A stretch of DNA of 64,000 nt from Olleya sp. Bg11-27 (GCF_002831645.1 NZ_CP025117.1:4231001-4295000), one strand, 5' to 3'; positions 35,775 to 45,382 are shown, counted from the stretch's first letter. Notes: a model not told the origin generated them from the letters alone. Numbers and translations are program-made.

Positions 35775-36843
35775 ACAAATAGATATTCAGCCTCAAACAG
35801 CAAAATGGCTTTATGATTTAAGCCAAAAAGGACTATTAGAGGTTGATAACTCTTTTCAAAGAAATTATGTTTGGACAGAAAAAAACCAAATTCAATTAAT
35901 CGAATCAATATTGATTGGTTATCCCATTCCTGAAATATATTTATGGAATACTGGAACTGATGAAAACACTGGAGATACTAAATACTCCATTATTGACGGA
36001 CAACAAAGATGTGGAGCTGTTTTTCAATATATAGCTAATACATTTAAATTAAAAACAACAAGTTTAGACGAAAATAACCCTAAAAAAACTACAATTAAAG
36101 ATAGGTTTTTTAAAGATCTAGAAGCTAATGAGAAAAAGGCAATTTGGTCATACGTTTTCTCTGTTAGAATAGTACGAAATCAAGTAGAAAGAATTTCTAT
36201 TGTAAATATGTTCCTTCGATTGAATAGTAATAATATGACATTAAATCCTCAAGAATTGAGAAATGCTGAATTCGAAGGGGAGTTTATGCTTTTGTCATCT
36301 AAATTAGCCGAACTTGATTTTTGGGAAGAGAATAAACTTTTTGGAATTGCAGATCGAAGAAGAATGAGAGATGTATCCTTTGTGAGTACTCTATTAGTTT
36401 TTCTAAAAAAAGGAATTGAAGAAGATATAGGAAATTCTAATTTGAATCAAATCTACGATTTATACAATGATGATTATACTAATAAAGAAACTGATACAGA
36501 TAAATTCACAGTAATTCTGGATGAAATAAACAGGATAATAGAAGGGAATATTGAGCGAATTAAAATACTAAAAAGACAAGTTCATTTTTACACTTTGTTC
36601 ACAGTAGTATTTGATATACTGAATAGTCAAAAAAACTTAACTGAAATACAAATTTCAAACTACAGAAACTTTATAGATAACTACGATAACGAGGACCTTT
36701 TATCACAATATTACCCAGAATTGATGGTAGATATTTATGCTTACAAATCATTAGTAAAAGAAGGTACAAGACAGAAATCGAATAGATTTAACAGGCATCT
36801 TCATTTAAAGAAAATAATGAATAAAAAACTAAGCACTGAATAG
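35761..36843 (+). CDS. DUF262 (ParB/Srx-like) protein
   Basis: 360 residues. The N-terminal DUF262 domain is clear: SFQRNYVWTEKNQIQLIESI, IPEIYLWN, then the characteristic YSIIDGQQRC. DUF262 is the GmrS-type half of type IV GmrSD restriction enzymes and occurs in several defence proteins. The nuclease-linked DUF1524 domain is absent; the C-terminal half is helical and unassigned. With the overlapping nucleotidyltransferase-like gene this may be a two-gene defence module. Confidence 0.82.
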   Translation: MKLIEQIDIQPQTAKWLYDLSQKGLLEVDNSFQRNYVWTEKNQIQLIESILIGYPIPEIYLWNTGTDENTGDTKYSIIDGQQRCGAVFQYIANTFKLKTTSLDENNPKKTTIKDRFFKDLEANEKKAIWSYVFSVRIVRNQVERISIVNMFLRLNSNNMTLNPQELRNAEFEGEFMLLSSKLAELDFWEENKLFGIADRRRMRDVSFVSTLLVFLKKGIEEDIGNSNLNQIYDLYNDDYTNKETDTDKFTVILDEINRIIEGNIERIKILKRQVHFYTLFTVVFDILNSQKNLTEIQISNYRNFIDNYDNEDLLSQYYPELMVDIYAYKSLVKEGTRQKSNRFNRHLHLKKIMNKKLSTE

Positions 36844-36855
36844 GTTTCGGTGCTT
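36831..36855 (+). terminator. Possible terminator after the DUF262 gene
   Basis: AAGCACTGAA (36831-36840) pairs with TTCGGTGCTT (36846-36855), one G-U pair, overlapping the stop codon. The T-run afterwards is weak. The rest of 36856-37080 shows nothing clear. Confidence 0.4.
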
Positions 36856-37080
36856 AATCAAAACTTTTAACAAGTCCAACAAATAGTCTTACTTTGCTTT
36901 AAAATGATTTTTTTTCGCCAAGTGCTTAAGAGAAAAGGCAATTACCCTATAATAATACCCATATATAAAACGTTCAACGAAACCTCATATTCAATCCAAT
37001 TTACTAAATAAAACAATTAGGCATTATTTTAGTCATCCCAAAATAACATATCTTTAGGGCGATCTATAACTTATACCATA

Positions 37081-37878
37081 ATGCAAAAAACAATACTCTC
37101 TTTTTCTATTTTAGTAGTCTTACTTTTCGCTATAACCAGTTGTAAACACACAGAAGACAAAGACGATGCAGACAATAAAATAAAAAATGAAGTTTTAGTT
37201 TTAGGTACAATCCATGGAGGCCATCTTACCGATAGTGTTTACACGACAGCTTATTTAAACAAATTAATCACCAAAATAAATCCAGATTTTATACTCACTG
37301 AGATTCCTCCAAATCTTTTTAAAACAGCTATGGACGGGTTTAAAAGAGACGATAGTATTTCGGAACCTCGCACGATGCGTTTCCCTGAATATGTCGATGT
37401 TATATTTCCATTATCAAAAACCATGGGGTTCGAAATTATTCCAACAGCTGGATGGACAAAATCTATGGCTACAGCGCGTGGCGAAAAACTAAGAGCCATT
37501 AGACAAGATACTTCTAGAATAAAGGATTGGGCCCAATATGTAAAAGGGAACAACCTTTCGGATTCAATATATCAAGCTAGTGGTAAAGTCAATGATCCCT
37601 ATTTTATACATACTAACACTTATGACAGTATTCAAGATATAGCATTACAACCTTATAATAAATTGTTTAATGACGAGCTTGGTCTTGGTGGTTGGGAAAA
37701 TATTAATATTGCTCATTATTGGAATATTGAAAAGGCATTAGAAAAATACCGCTATCAAGGAAAACGAATACTAATTACGTATGGTGCCGGACATAAAGGC
37801 TGGTTTTTAAGAGAATTACGCAAACGTGATGATATTGAATTATTAGAGATGGCACCCTTTTTAGATGCTATCCAATAA
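37081..37878 (+). CDS. TraB/EreA-like (DUF5694-type) lipoprotein
   Basis: 265 residues with lipoprotein signal MQKTILSFSILVVLLFAITSC (Cys21). VLVLGTIHGGH near residue 41 and the C-terminal ILITYGAGHKGWF supply the two histidine-containing GxxH/GxGH motifs of the TraB/EreA/Tiki fold; INPDFILTEIPP lies in between. Relatives include hydrolases and uncharacterised proteins. The exact activity is unknown. It is flanked by intergenic regions on both sides. Confidence 0.65.
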   Translation: MQKTILSFSILVVLLFAITSCKHTEDKDDADNKIKNEVLVLGTIHGGHLTDSVYTTAYLNKLITKINPDFILTEIPPNLFKTAMDGFKRDDSISEPRTMRFPEYVDVIFPLSKTMGFEIIPTAGWTKSMATARGEKLRAIRQDTSRIKDWAQYVKGNNLSDSIYQASGKVNDPYFIHTNTYDSIQDIALQPYNKLFNDELGLGGWENINIAHYWNIEKALEKYRYQGKRILITYGAGHKGWFLRELRKRDDIELLEMAPFLDAIQ

Positions 37879-37977
37879 TGTATGACATAAAACCGCTTTG
37901 CTTTTCTAAAAAAGGAATACGACTGTTCTTGTAGTTTCAGATCGTTAGCTTGGCTATGGCTATTAACTATTTTACTT

Positions 37978-38834
37978 CTAAATAGTTCTCGATACAATTT
38001 GCTCATGCTTCACAAACCACTCGAACTGACGGGATGTGCTGACTCCGGTGTGTGTGTGTGTGTGTGTTGCAGACGCTAATCTACTTAAGTATCCCATAGT
38101 CTTTATTTAAACCACATGAGTGCTCACGCATCGTCAGTTCGAGTGTTTATTTTTGAAGTGATAACGTAAAAGATAAATGTATCGAGAACATCATCTTTTT
38201 GTCAAAATCGCTTCACGTTTTAAGTACACGTTCCGACTTACTCAAATGAATAACTACATCTTATTAACCTCTAAATAGTTCTCGATACAATTTGCTCATG
38301 CTTCACAAACCACTCGAACTGACGAGATGTGCTGACTCTGGTATGTATGTGTGTTGTGCTGCTGACTCTAATCTATTTGAGTATCCCATAGTCTTTATTT
38401 AAACCACATGAGTGCTCACGCATCGTCAGTTCGAGTGTTTATTTTTGAAGTGATAACGTAAAAGATAAATGTATCGAGAACCTTATTTTTTTTTTTAAAT
38501 CGCTTTACGTTTAAAGTAAACGCTCCGACTTACTCAAATGAATAACTACATCTTATTAACTTCTAAATAGTTCTCGATACAATTTGCTCATGCTTCACAA
38601 ATCACTCGAACTGACGGGATGTGCTGACTCTGGTGTGTGTGTGTGTGTGTGTGTGTGTGTTGCAGACGCTAATCTACTTAAGTATCCCATAGTCTTTATT
38701 TAAACCACATGAGTGCTCACGCATCGTCAGTTCGAGTGTTTATTTTTGAAGTGATAACGTAAAAGATAAATGTATCGAGAACCTTATTTTTTTTAAATCA
38801 CTTTATGTTTAAGGTACACGCTCCGACTTACTAA
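37978..38834. repeat. Three tandem 292-293 bp non-coding repeat units
   Basis: Units begin with CTAAATAG at 37978, 38271 and 38563. Each has nested inverted arms: GTTCTCGATACA with TGTATCGAGAAC outside, and CACTCGAACTGACG with CGTCAGTTCGAGTG inside. In unit 1 these are 37985-37996/38178-38189 and 38018-38031/38132-38145. The loop contains a GT microsatellite: (GT)10 in unit 1, a broken one in unit 2, (GT)14 at 38633-38660 in unit 3. No ORF is seen. Similar sequences are dispersed repeats in Flavobacteriaceae as far as I recall. The 37879-37977 flank shows nothing. Confidence 0.9.
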
Positions 38835-38940
38835 TGTAAAAACTATCACTCTTTAGCTAAAGTGTACTTCTTCACACAACCATACCTCAAAGCAAAAAAA
38901 CACCAATTAAACTCTAACAAACAGATAGTTACATGAAATA

Positions 38941-38956
38941 TACGTAGTTCTACGTA
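38941..38956. promoter_or_regulatory. 16-bp palindrome TACGTAGTTCTACGTA, copy 2
   Basis: Identical to 35099-35114. It lies 115 bases upstream of the chosen start of the coiled-coil gene. A TAACTTAG sequence at 38979-38986 could be a weak minus-7 box. Confidence 0.5.
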
Positions 38957-39071
38957 TTGTTTTTTTGCTAAAATGCTAGTAACTTAGTTGCTAGATAGAC
39001 GAAAATATTTTATTGCTTTTTATCAGATGAACATTACCATACATTTTAACCAACTAAACAACCACAATATC

Positions 39072-39947
39072 ATGAAAACAATTAAAAAGTTATTTATTCC
39101 AACATTACTTCTATTTTCATTTTTGTCTTTTTCACAAACTAAAGAAGACTTTGATAAATTAAAAAATGAAATAACTGAACAAAGTATTGCTTTGGACTTG
39201 AAACAAAAAAAATCAGAAAAAGCAACTGCTTTTTTGGTGGAACTAAAAAATAGTGATCCAAAAAACAGTTTAATTAAACAAAAAACAGAAGAAGTAGAAA
39301 AACTCAAAATGGAGGTTTTAAAAATTAAATCTAATCTTTATGAACTAAATCTTAAAAAAGAAAAATTACAACTATCCTTAATATCTTCAACAAGTTCTGA
39401 AAATGTTGCAAACCTCCACAGCCTTTCTAAGGAAATTGAATCTAAGTATCAAGTTCATTTATTAAATGAATTTGCAAAGAAAAAATTTAAAAACACAAAA
39501 ACAACTTACAAAGCAACTATTCTAAATACAAATTTCTCAATTCCAATAGCGAGATTCAATTTCTCGAAAAACGATAGCCTAAATAAAGGGAACATACAAT
39601 TATTTAATTCCATAGGAGCTGGATTTGGTGTGAGTTGGGGAAGTATGACTGACTACAGAGATGAAAATGGAGAATTAGAAAATAGCGATTTCGCAAACAC
39701 CTTTTCAATTCACGCTGGAGTTTTATTTTCCGCAGGTAATAACAACAATGTATTTGCTCCCGTAATATCAATTGGAATTCTTGATTTCCAATTAGGCCTA
39801 GGTTACGAATTAGGTAATATTGATGTCAATCAAAAAAGAAGTTTTGTTACAATAGGTTATGCAATCCCACTATATAAACTCGTTAAAGGCAAATATTGGT
39901 TTGTGAAGAAAAGTGGGATTATAAATGAGGTTAAATTTGACAACTAA
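39072..39947 (+). CDS. Hypothetical coiled-coil / outer-membrane-like protein
   Basis: The start is set at the ATG at 39072, giving signal peptide MKTIKKLFIPTLLLFSFLSFSQ; 28 codons upstream are open. Residues 23-115 are Lys/Glu-rich with heptad patterns, a probable coiled coil. The C-terminal half has amphipathic beta strands (FGVSWGSMTD, FSIHAGVLFSAG, FQLGLGYELG, FVTIGYAIPL), like a small barrel. No family recognised. Confidence 0.7.
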   Translation: MKTIKKLFIPTLLLFSFLSFSQTKEDFDKLKNEITEQSIALDLKQKKSEKATAFLVELKNSDPKNSLIKQKTEEVEKLKMEVLKIKSNLYELNLKKEKLQLSLISSTSSENVANLHSLSKEIESKYQVHLLNEFAKKKFKNTKTTYKATILNTNFSIPIARFNFSKNDSLNKGNIQLFNSIGAGFGVSWGSMTDYRDENGELENSDFANTFSIHAGVLFSAGNNNNVFAPVISIGILDFQLGLGYELGNIDVNQKRSFVTIGYAIPLYKLVKGKYWFVKKSGIINEVKFDN

Positions 39948-40118
39948 AAAATGTGAGACAATAATGCAGACCAAGTAATTGCTAACAAGATTATTTATGT
40001 GCTTTTGATAATTTGTTAAATTTAAAAAAAGCCTTATGTTCATCTAGAAAATCATCATTTATTCGCTATTACATTTTTCACACATATGTATTCAGTAAAA
40101 AATCATATTTAATTACAA

Positions 40119-40156
40119 AAAAAAAACGCTTTCAAATAATTGAAAGCGTTTTTTTA
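40119..40156. terminator. Bidirectional terminator, GCTTTCAA type
   Basis: ACGCTTTCAA (40126-40135), loop ATAA, TTGAAAGCGT (40140-40149), with A- and T-runs outside. It ends argS on the minus strand and anything arriving from the left. Confidence 0.85.
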
Positions 40157-40174
40157 TATACTAAAATTTTAAAC

Positions 40175-41959
40175 CTACATACGTTCTGGCACTGCAACAC
40201 CTAATAAGCTAAAAGCATTCTTTATAGTATTTGCAACTGCTTGAGATAACTGTACTCTAAATATAATTTCGTTCTCAGTATCTGCCCCAAGTATAGACAC
40301 GTTTTGATAAAAGCTATTAAAGGCTTTTACCAGATCGTAAGTATAATTAGCAATTAATGCTGGACTATGATTAGTCGCTGCTTGCTGGATAACCTCCGGA
40401 AATAATTGCAACTGCTTGATTAACTCACGTTCCTTATCTTCTAACGTTACTTGATCCGCGCTTAACGTTGCCGTAGCGTCTACTCCTGCTTTACGCAAGA
40501 TCGATTGGATTCTAGCATACGTATACTGTATAAAAGGCCCTGTATTACCCTGAAAATCGATTGAGTCCTTTGGATCAAACAAAATACGTTTTTTAGGATC
40601 TACTTTTAAAATGTAATATTTTAAAGCCCCTAAACCAATCGTTTTATATAAATCTGTTTTTTCTTGTTCTGTATAGCCTTCTAATTTTCCTAAATCTTCA
40701 GATATGGTTTGTGCGGTGTCTGCCATTTCGACAATTAAATCGTCAGCATCTACAACAGTCCCTTCTCTACTTTTCATTTTTCCTGATGGTAAATCCACCA
40801 TTCCATAACTTAAATGAAATAGATTTTTAGCCCAATCAAATCCTAACTTTTTAATAATTAAAAACAGCACTTGAAAATGGTATTCTTGCTCATTACCCAC
40901 CGTGTAAACCATGCCGCCAACATCCGGATAATCTTTAACACGTTGGATAGCGGTTCCTATATCTTGCGTCATGTACACTGCTGTTCCGTCCGAACGTAGT
41001 ACAATTTTTTCGTCTAAACCATCGGCAGTTAAATCGCACCAAACCGATCCATCTTCTTTTTTAAAGAATACACCTGATTTTAAACCTTCGGCAACAAACT
41101 CTTTACCTAAAAGGTAGGTCTGACTTTCGTAATACAAATTATCAAAATCAACCCCTAGGTTATTATAAGTTTCTTCAAACCCTTTATAAACCCAACCGTT
41201 CATGGTTTCCCATAATGTCACAACGTCTTTATCTCCTGCTTCCCATTTTTGAAGCATGTGTTGTGCGGCAACTAAAATTGGCGCTTCTTTTTTGGCCTCA
41301 TCTTCGGTTTTACCCTCCGCCATTAAAGCCGCAATTTCCTTTTTATATTCTTGATCAAATTTAACGTAGTAATTACCAACTAATTTGTCACCTTTTAATC
41401 CTGTAGATTCAGGAGTTTCGGCATTTCCAAAACGTTGCCAAGCCAACATACTTTTACAAATATGTATCCCTCTATCGTTTATAATCTGTGTTTTATATAC
41501 TTTTTTACCCGACGCTTTAATTATTTCAGCCACACTGTACCCTAATAAATTGTTTCGGATGTGTCCAAGGTGTAATGGTTTGTTTGTGTTTGGCGAAGAA
41601 TACTCTACCATAACGGCCTTATTTTCCGCGGAAGCGTCAACAAAACCAAACGTCTCTTGATCCTTAATACTATTAAAATAGTTTACAAAATAAGACGCCT
41701 GAATCTCTAGATTTAAAAACCCTTTAACCACATTAAACCCTTCAACTTCGGTCACATTTTCTAACAAATAATTACCAATAGCCTCTCCTATTTGCACAGG
41801 ATTACCTTTAACCACTCGTAGCATTGGAAAAACCACCACAGTAATATCTCCAGCAAACTCTTTACGTGTTGCTTGAAACTCTACCGCTGGTAAATCTGCG
41901 CTATAAATTGACTTTACGGCTTGTTTAACGTGTTGCTCTAAGGTATTTTGAAGACTCAT
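40175..41959 (-). CDS. argS: Arginyl-tRNA synthetase
   Basis: The start is set at the ATG at 41957-41959 (MSLQNTLEQHVKQAV), 11 codons inside the open frame. About 594 residues, class I synthetase that charges tRNA-Arg. The ATP site is HLGHIRNN within SPNTNKPLHLGH; GKMKSREG is the KMSK-type loop; the N-terminal Add1 and C-terminal DALR anticodon-binding domains are present. Confidence 0.97.
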   Translation of the reverse strand: MSLQNTLEQHVKQAVKSIYSADLPAVEFQATRKEFAGDITVVVFPMLRVVKGNPVQIGEAIGNYLLENVTEVEGFNVVKGFLNLEIQASYFVNYFNSIKDQETFGFVDASAENKAVMVEYSSPNTNKPLHLGHIRNNLLGYSVAEIIKASGKKVYKTQIINDRGIHICKSMLAWQRFGNAETPESTGLKGDKLVGNYYVKFDQEYKKEIAALMAEGKTEDEAKKEAPILVAAQHMLQKWEAGDKDVVTLWETMNGWVYKGFEETYNNLGVDFDNLYYESQTYLLGKEFVAEGLKSGVFFKKEDGSVWCDLTADGLDEKIVLRSDGTAVYMTQDIGTAIQRVKDYPDVGGMVYTVGNEQEYHFQVLFLIIKKLGFDWAKNLFHLSYGMVDLPSGKMKSREGTVVDADDLIVEMADTAQTISEDLGKLEGYTEQEKTDLYKTIGLGALKYYILKVDPKKRILFDPKDSIDFQGNTGPFIQYTYARIQSILRKAGVDATATLSADQVTLEDKERELIKQLQLFPEVIQQAATNHSPALIANYTYDLVKAFNSFYQNVSILGADTENEIIFRVQLSQAVANTIKNAFSLLGVAVPERM

Positions 41960-42090
41960 TTGTTGTATTTTTTGAAAGCGCAAATATAGCATTTATTGCG
42001 TGAAAACGATAGATTTAATCCTGCTTATTAGTCCCAGTTATAATAACTTAAAAATAAAACTGTCGCTTTTAAAGCAGTAAATAAAACGAG

Positions 42091-42134
42091 TGATTTACGT
42101 CAAAAAACTAAAACCTACCGTTAGTCTAATTTAT
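42091..42134 (+). promoter_or_regulatory. Candidate Crp/Fnr-type site upstream of the histidine kinase
   Basis: TGATTTACGTCA (42091-42102) has the same symmetric layout as the core of the ribB site (TGACTTACATCA). A TAATTTAT sequence follows at 42127-42134, at nearly the same distance. If used, the leader would be about 170 bases. The remaining 41960-42310 gap holds no gene. Confidence 0.35.
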
Positions 42135-42310
42135 AGGTAGTACCGCTTAAAAATTATGTAATCAGCATTTTAATAGCCAAATTTAGCACTAGAAGAGAAA
42201 TCCCTTAACATCTTTTCTGCAAAATTACTAACTATTATAAGTCACTGTAATGAGTTAAAACAATTTGCTTTTTGCACTTTTTTTTACGATTTACGATGCT
42301 ACCCCCTTAA

Positions 42311-44344
42311 ATGAAGCGACTGATTGTGCTTTTTTGCCTACTGAATTTTGCGTTTAGTTTTTCACAGGATGAAGAATTAGAGCGCTTAACTATTCAGTTA
42401 GCCTATCAAGACCCCGGTACTTCCAAAGTAAAGACTTCCGTTAGTATTATTAAACTACTATTTGAGTCTAAAAAATATAGTAAAGCTTTAAAATTTGTAC
42501 ATCAAAGCGAAAAGCTAGCTAAAGATCTAGGGTACAAAAAAGGCTTAGCAGAAATCCTTTATTTTAAAGCTAAAATAAATAACAAAGAAGGTTACCCAAC
42601 TAAAGCTGTCTTGGATTTTAAAGCCGCCAAACGAATCTTCCAATTGATTAATGATACTATTGCTATCGCTAAAACGAATAGCAATATTGGTATTTTAGAA
42701 ATTAAGAATGGTAATTATCAGGCTGGTATGACTTATGCCCTGTCTGCAATACCAGAATTGGAAAAACGTGATTTGTATAGCCAATTATCTCTGAACTACG
42801 AAAGCCTTGCCCATGCTTATGAAACGTCTGGAGAATTAGAAAAAGCGATTACTTTTAATCTAAAAAAACTAGAAGTAGATAACAAAGACAATAATATTGA
42901 AGGACTAATCAGCACTAACAAGTCATTAGGAACTCTTTACACTCAAAAAGAAGACCATAAACAGGCCATTAGTTACTTTGAAAGTGCTTTAGGCTACGCC
43001 AACTCTAATGACGAGCAATTAAGAGCACAAATTTTACCGCATTTAGGACATGCTTACCTAAAAGACAAGGACTACAGCACGTGTACTAGATATTTAGCCG
43101 AGTCTATTAATTTGAATCGCCGTTTTGATAATAAATCAGAAATTTTAATGGCCCTAAATAGTTTAGGCGAGGTCAATCTGATACAAAACAGACTAAATAC
43201 AGCTGAAGCACAATTATTGGAAGCTGTCAATTTAAGCCGAATCATAAAAAACGATGAGCAATTACTACGTAATTATAAGCTCATGAAAATATTGGATTCT
43301 ACAAACGGTAAGTTTGATACTGCTTTTGTTTGGCAAAGTAAATACTATAGCCTTAAAGAAAAAATAGAGGCTAAAAACAAGCCTGTACAACTTGAGACCA
43401 TTATAGACACAACCTCTAATACTGATGCTTTATTATTTTCCATCAAAACAAATGACAGCGTTATTAGTAAAAAGAAATACGATAAATTCAAATTGATTTT
43501 TTATGCACTACTGGCTGCTTTTGCTGTTGTACTAACCTTTTTTGTCTTGTTTTACTTAAAGCGAAATAATAGCGCTAAGTACACAAAAGCACTAGAAGAG
43601 AAAAACAAAAAAATAGAATTACAAAACGAAGCTATTTTAGAACAAAGTAAGCATTTAGAGAATATTAATAGAGTTAAGGACAAATTGTTTTCCATTGTAT
43701 CACATGACCTAAAAGACTCGTTAACCTCAACAAAGGGATTTATCGATTTATTAAAAGAAGGGCAGTTAACACAAGACGAGTTTCATAGTTTATTACCAGA
43801 ACTAAGCGAAAGTGCAAATAATGCGTCTTTACTATTGTTTAACTTATTAAACTGGTCTAAATCTCAAATGCAATCGTTAGATCCAAAGCCAACACTATTT
43901 AATATACAAGCGGTTTTTGCTGACAAGGTTAAACTTATAGATCAAAAACTAGACTCCAAAGGCGTTAGTCTAATCGATAACACAAGTCGTGATTTTGTGT
44001 ATGCAGATCAAAGCATGATTGAAATTGTTATACAAAACCTACTTGCTAATGCTGTCAAATTTTGTAATAGAGGCGATAGCATTACCATGTCAAATCAAAT
44101 TAGTAATGGTAATGTACTGCTAAGCATCTCCGATACAGGTGTTGGAATAGACAAAGCTAATCAAGCTAAGTTATTTGGAAACAACACGTTTACAACGCGT
44201 GGTACTAATAAAGAAAAAGGGACCGGCTTAGGACTGACTATTTGCAGAGAATTAGTGACACTAAATAAGGGCACTATTTGGGTAGAAAGCGAACTAAATA
44301 TAGGGAGTACTTTTTATGTAGAACTCCCTAGAAATAAAATCTAA
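42311..44344 (+). CDS. TPR-containing sensor histidine kinase
   Basis: 677 residues: signal peptide (MKRLIVLFCLLNFAFSFSQ), a periplasmic TPR array to about residue 345, one membrane helix at about 394-417, a coiled coil, then HisKA with His465 (SHDLKDSL) and an HATPase domain (NLLANAVKF, DTGVGID, GTGLGLTICRE). The periplasmic TPR sensor is common in Bacteroidota. No response-regulator gene is adjacent, so its partner is elsewhere. Confidence 0.93.
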   Translation: MKRLIVLFCLLNFAFSFSQDEELERLTIQLAYQDPGTSKVKTSVSIIKLLFESKKYSKALKFVHQSEKLAKDLGYKKGLAEILYFKAKINNKEGYPTKAVLDFKAAKRIFQLINDTIAIAKTNSNIGILEIKNGNYQAGMTYALSAIPELEKRDLYSQLSLNYESLAHAYETSGELEKAITFNLKKLEVDNKDNNIEGLISTNKSLGTLYTQKEDHKQAISYFESALGYANSNDEQLRAQILPHLGHAYLKDKDYSTCTRYLAESINLNRRFDNKSEILMALNSLGEVNLIQNRLNTAEAQLLEAVNLSRIIKNDEQLLRNYKLMKILDSTNGKFDTAFVWQSKYYSLKEKIEAKNKPVQLETIIDTTSNTDALLFSIKTNDSVISKKKYDKFKLIFYALLAAFAVVLTFFVLFYLKRNNSAKYTKALEEKNKKIELQNEAILEQSKHLENINRVKDKLFSIVSHDLKDSLTSTKGFIDLLKEGQLTQDEFHSLLPELSESANNASLLLFNLLNWSKSQMQSLDPKPTLFNIQAVFADKVKLIDQKLDSKGVSLIDNTSRDFVYADQSMIEIVIQNLLANAVKFCNRGDSITMSNQISNGNVLLSISDTGVGIDKANQAKLFGNNTFTTRGTNKEKGTGLGLTICRELVTLNKGTIWVESELNIGSTFYVELPRNKI

Positions 44345-44363
44345 ACTGACGATAAAATTAATC

Positions 44364-45296
44364 TTACACCTTTGGTAGAAAAACCTCAGCCATCATACAG
44401 CGTGCACTTCCACCACCACAAGTCTCAATAGTCTCTAAACTACTTGACAAGATTGGACAATGCGCTTCAATATCTGCTTTTTGAGCCGGTGTTAAACTAT
44501 CATGAGCCGCTTGACTCATTACTAAATACAAGGCCTCATCTTTTCCTCTTAACTGTAACATATTACCTGCAAATTGATTCATTTGCTCTTCTGTAATAGT
44601 AATGACTTTTTTACCTGTGTCTTTTAAATGAGACAACACATTTTTACGTTCCTTTTTATCATCAATCGTGTCTAAACAAATAACCGCAAACGTTTCTGCC
44701 AAACACATCATGACATTAGTATGATAAATTGGTAAACGCTTATCTTCTACCGTTTGATTGGCAGTAAAAACAACTGGTGTATATTCAAAATCCTCACAGA
44801 ATTCTATAAATAAATCTTCGTCAGCTCTTGGTGATAATGCACAATACGCAATACTATTAGCTCTATCTAATAATAAACTACCTGTACCTTCCAAAAACAC
44901 ACCCTCTTCTTCAGCCGACGTGTAATCTGTAATATTGTTAATTTTATAACCTTCTTTTTCTAATCTAATAAAAATAGCTTCACGTCTTTCTTTTCTTCTG
45001 TTTTCTGCAAACATCGGATACATAGCAACATCGCCATTTTGATGAAAACTAACCCAGTTATTTGGAAAAATAGAATCCGGTGTATCTACAGATATATCAT
45101 CATTTTCTACAATAACAGTAACACCAACAGCTCTTAGTTTTTCTACAAACGCATCAAATTCTTCTTGTGCTTTTGTATTAATTTCTGCATTTTTAATATT
45201 AATATCTTCTTGAAAATAATTATTAACCGCAGTTTGCTCGTTCATCCTGAAATTTACAGGACGGATCATCAATATGGTGTTTGTTGTTTGCTTCAT
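44364..45296 (-). CDS. ctlX: Citrulline utilization hydrolase CtlX (arginine deiminase-related)
   Basis: 310 residues of the amidinotransferase/arginine deiminase fold. MIRPVNFRMNEQTAVNNYFQ opens it; YHTNVMMCLAET holds the catalytic-His region and CGGGSARCMMAEVF the terminal catalytic Cys. Family members hydrolyse citrulline or related guanidino/ureido compounds. The assignment to CtlX is by overall resemblance. Convergent with the histidine kinase. Confidence 0.75.
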   Translation of the reverse strand: MKQTTNTILMIRPVNFRMNEQTAVNNYFQEDINIKNAEINTKAQEEFDAFVEKLRAVGVTVIVENDDISVDTPDSIFPNNWVSFHQNGDVAMYPMFAENRRKERREAIFIRLEKEGYKINNITDYTSAEEEGVFLEGTGSLLLDRANSIAYCALSPRADEDLFIEFCEDFEYTPVVFTANQTVEDKRLPIYHTNVMMCLAETFAVICLDTIDDKKERKNVLSHLKDTGKKVITITEEQMNQFAGNMLQLRGKDEALYLVMSQAAHDSLTPAQKADIEAHCPILSSSLETIETCGGGSARCMMAEVFLPKV

Positions 45297-45382
45297 TGTC
45301 TTGATTTTTCACAAAAGTAAATTAATTTAAAATGACTTTCATTTAAAAAAATAAGTAAATTGAAATCTGAAATCAAAGGCAT

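Noticed and set aside
38048-38660. The tandem array with GT tracts as a CRISPR array
   Set aside because: Units are 292 bp with nested inverted arms and no short repeat-spacer pattern, and there are no cas genes in the window.
40013-40204. 63-codon + strand ORF
   Set aside because: It starts at TTG, runs through a terminator hairpin and into argS, and has no protein features.
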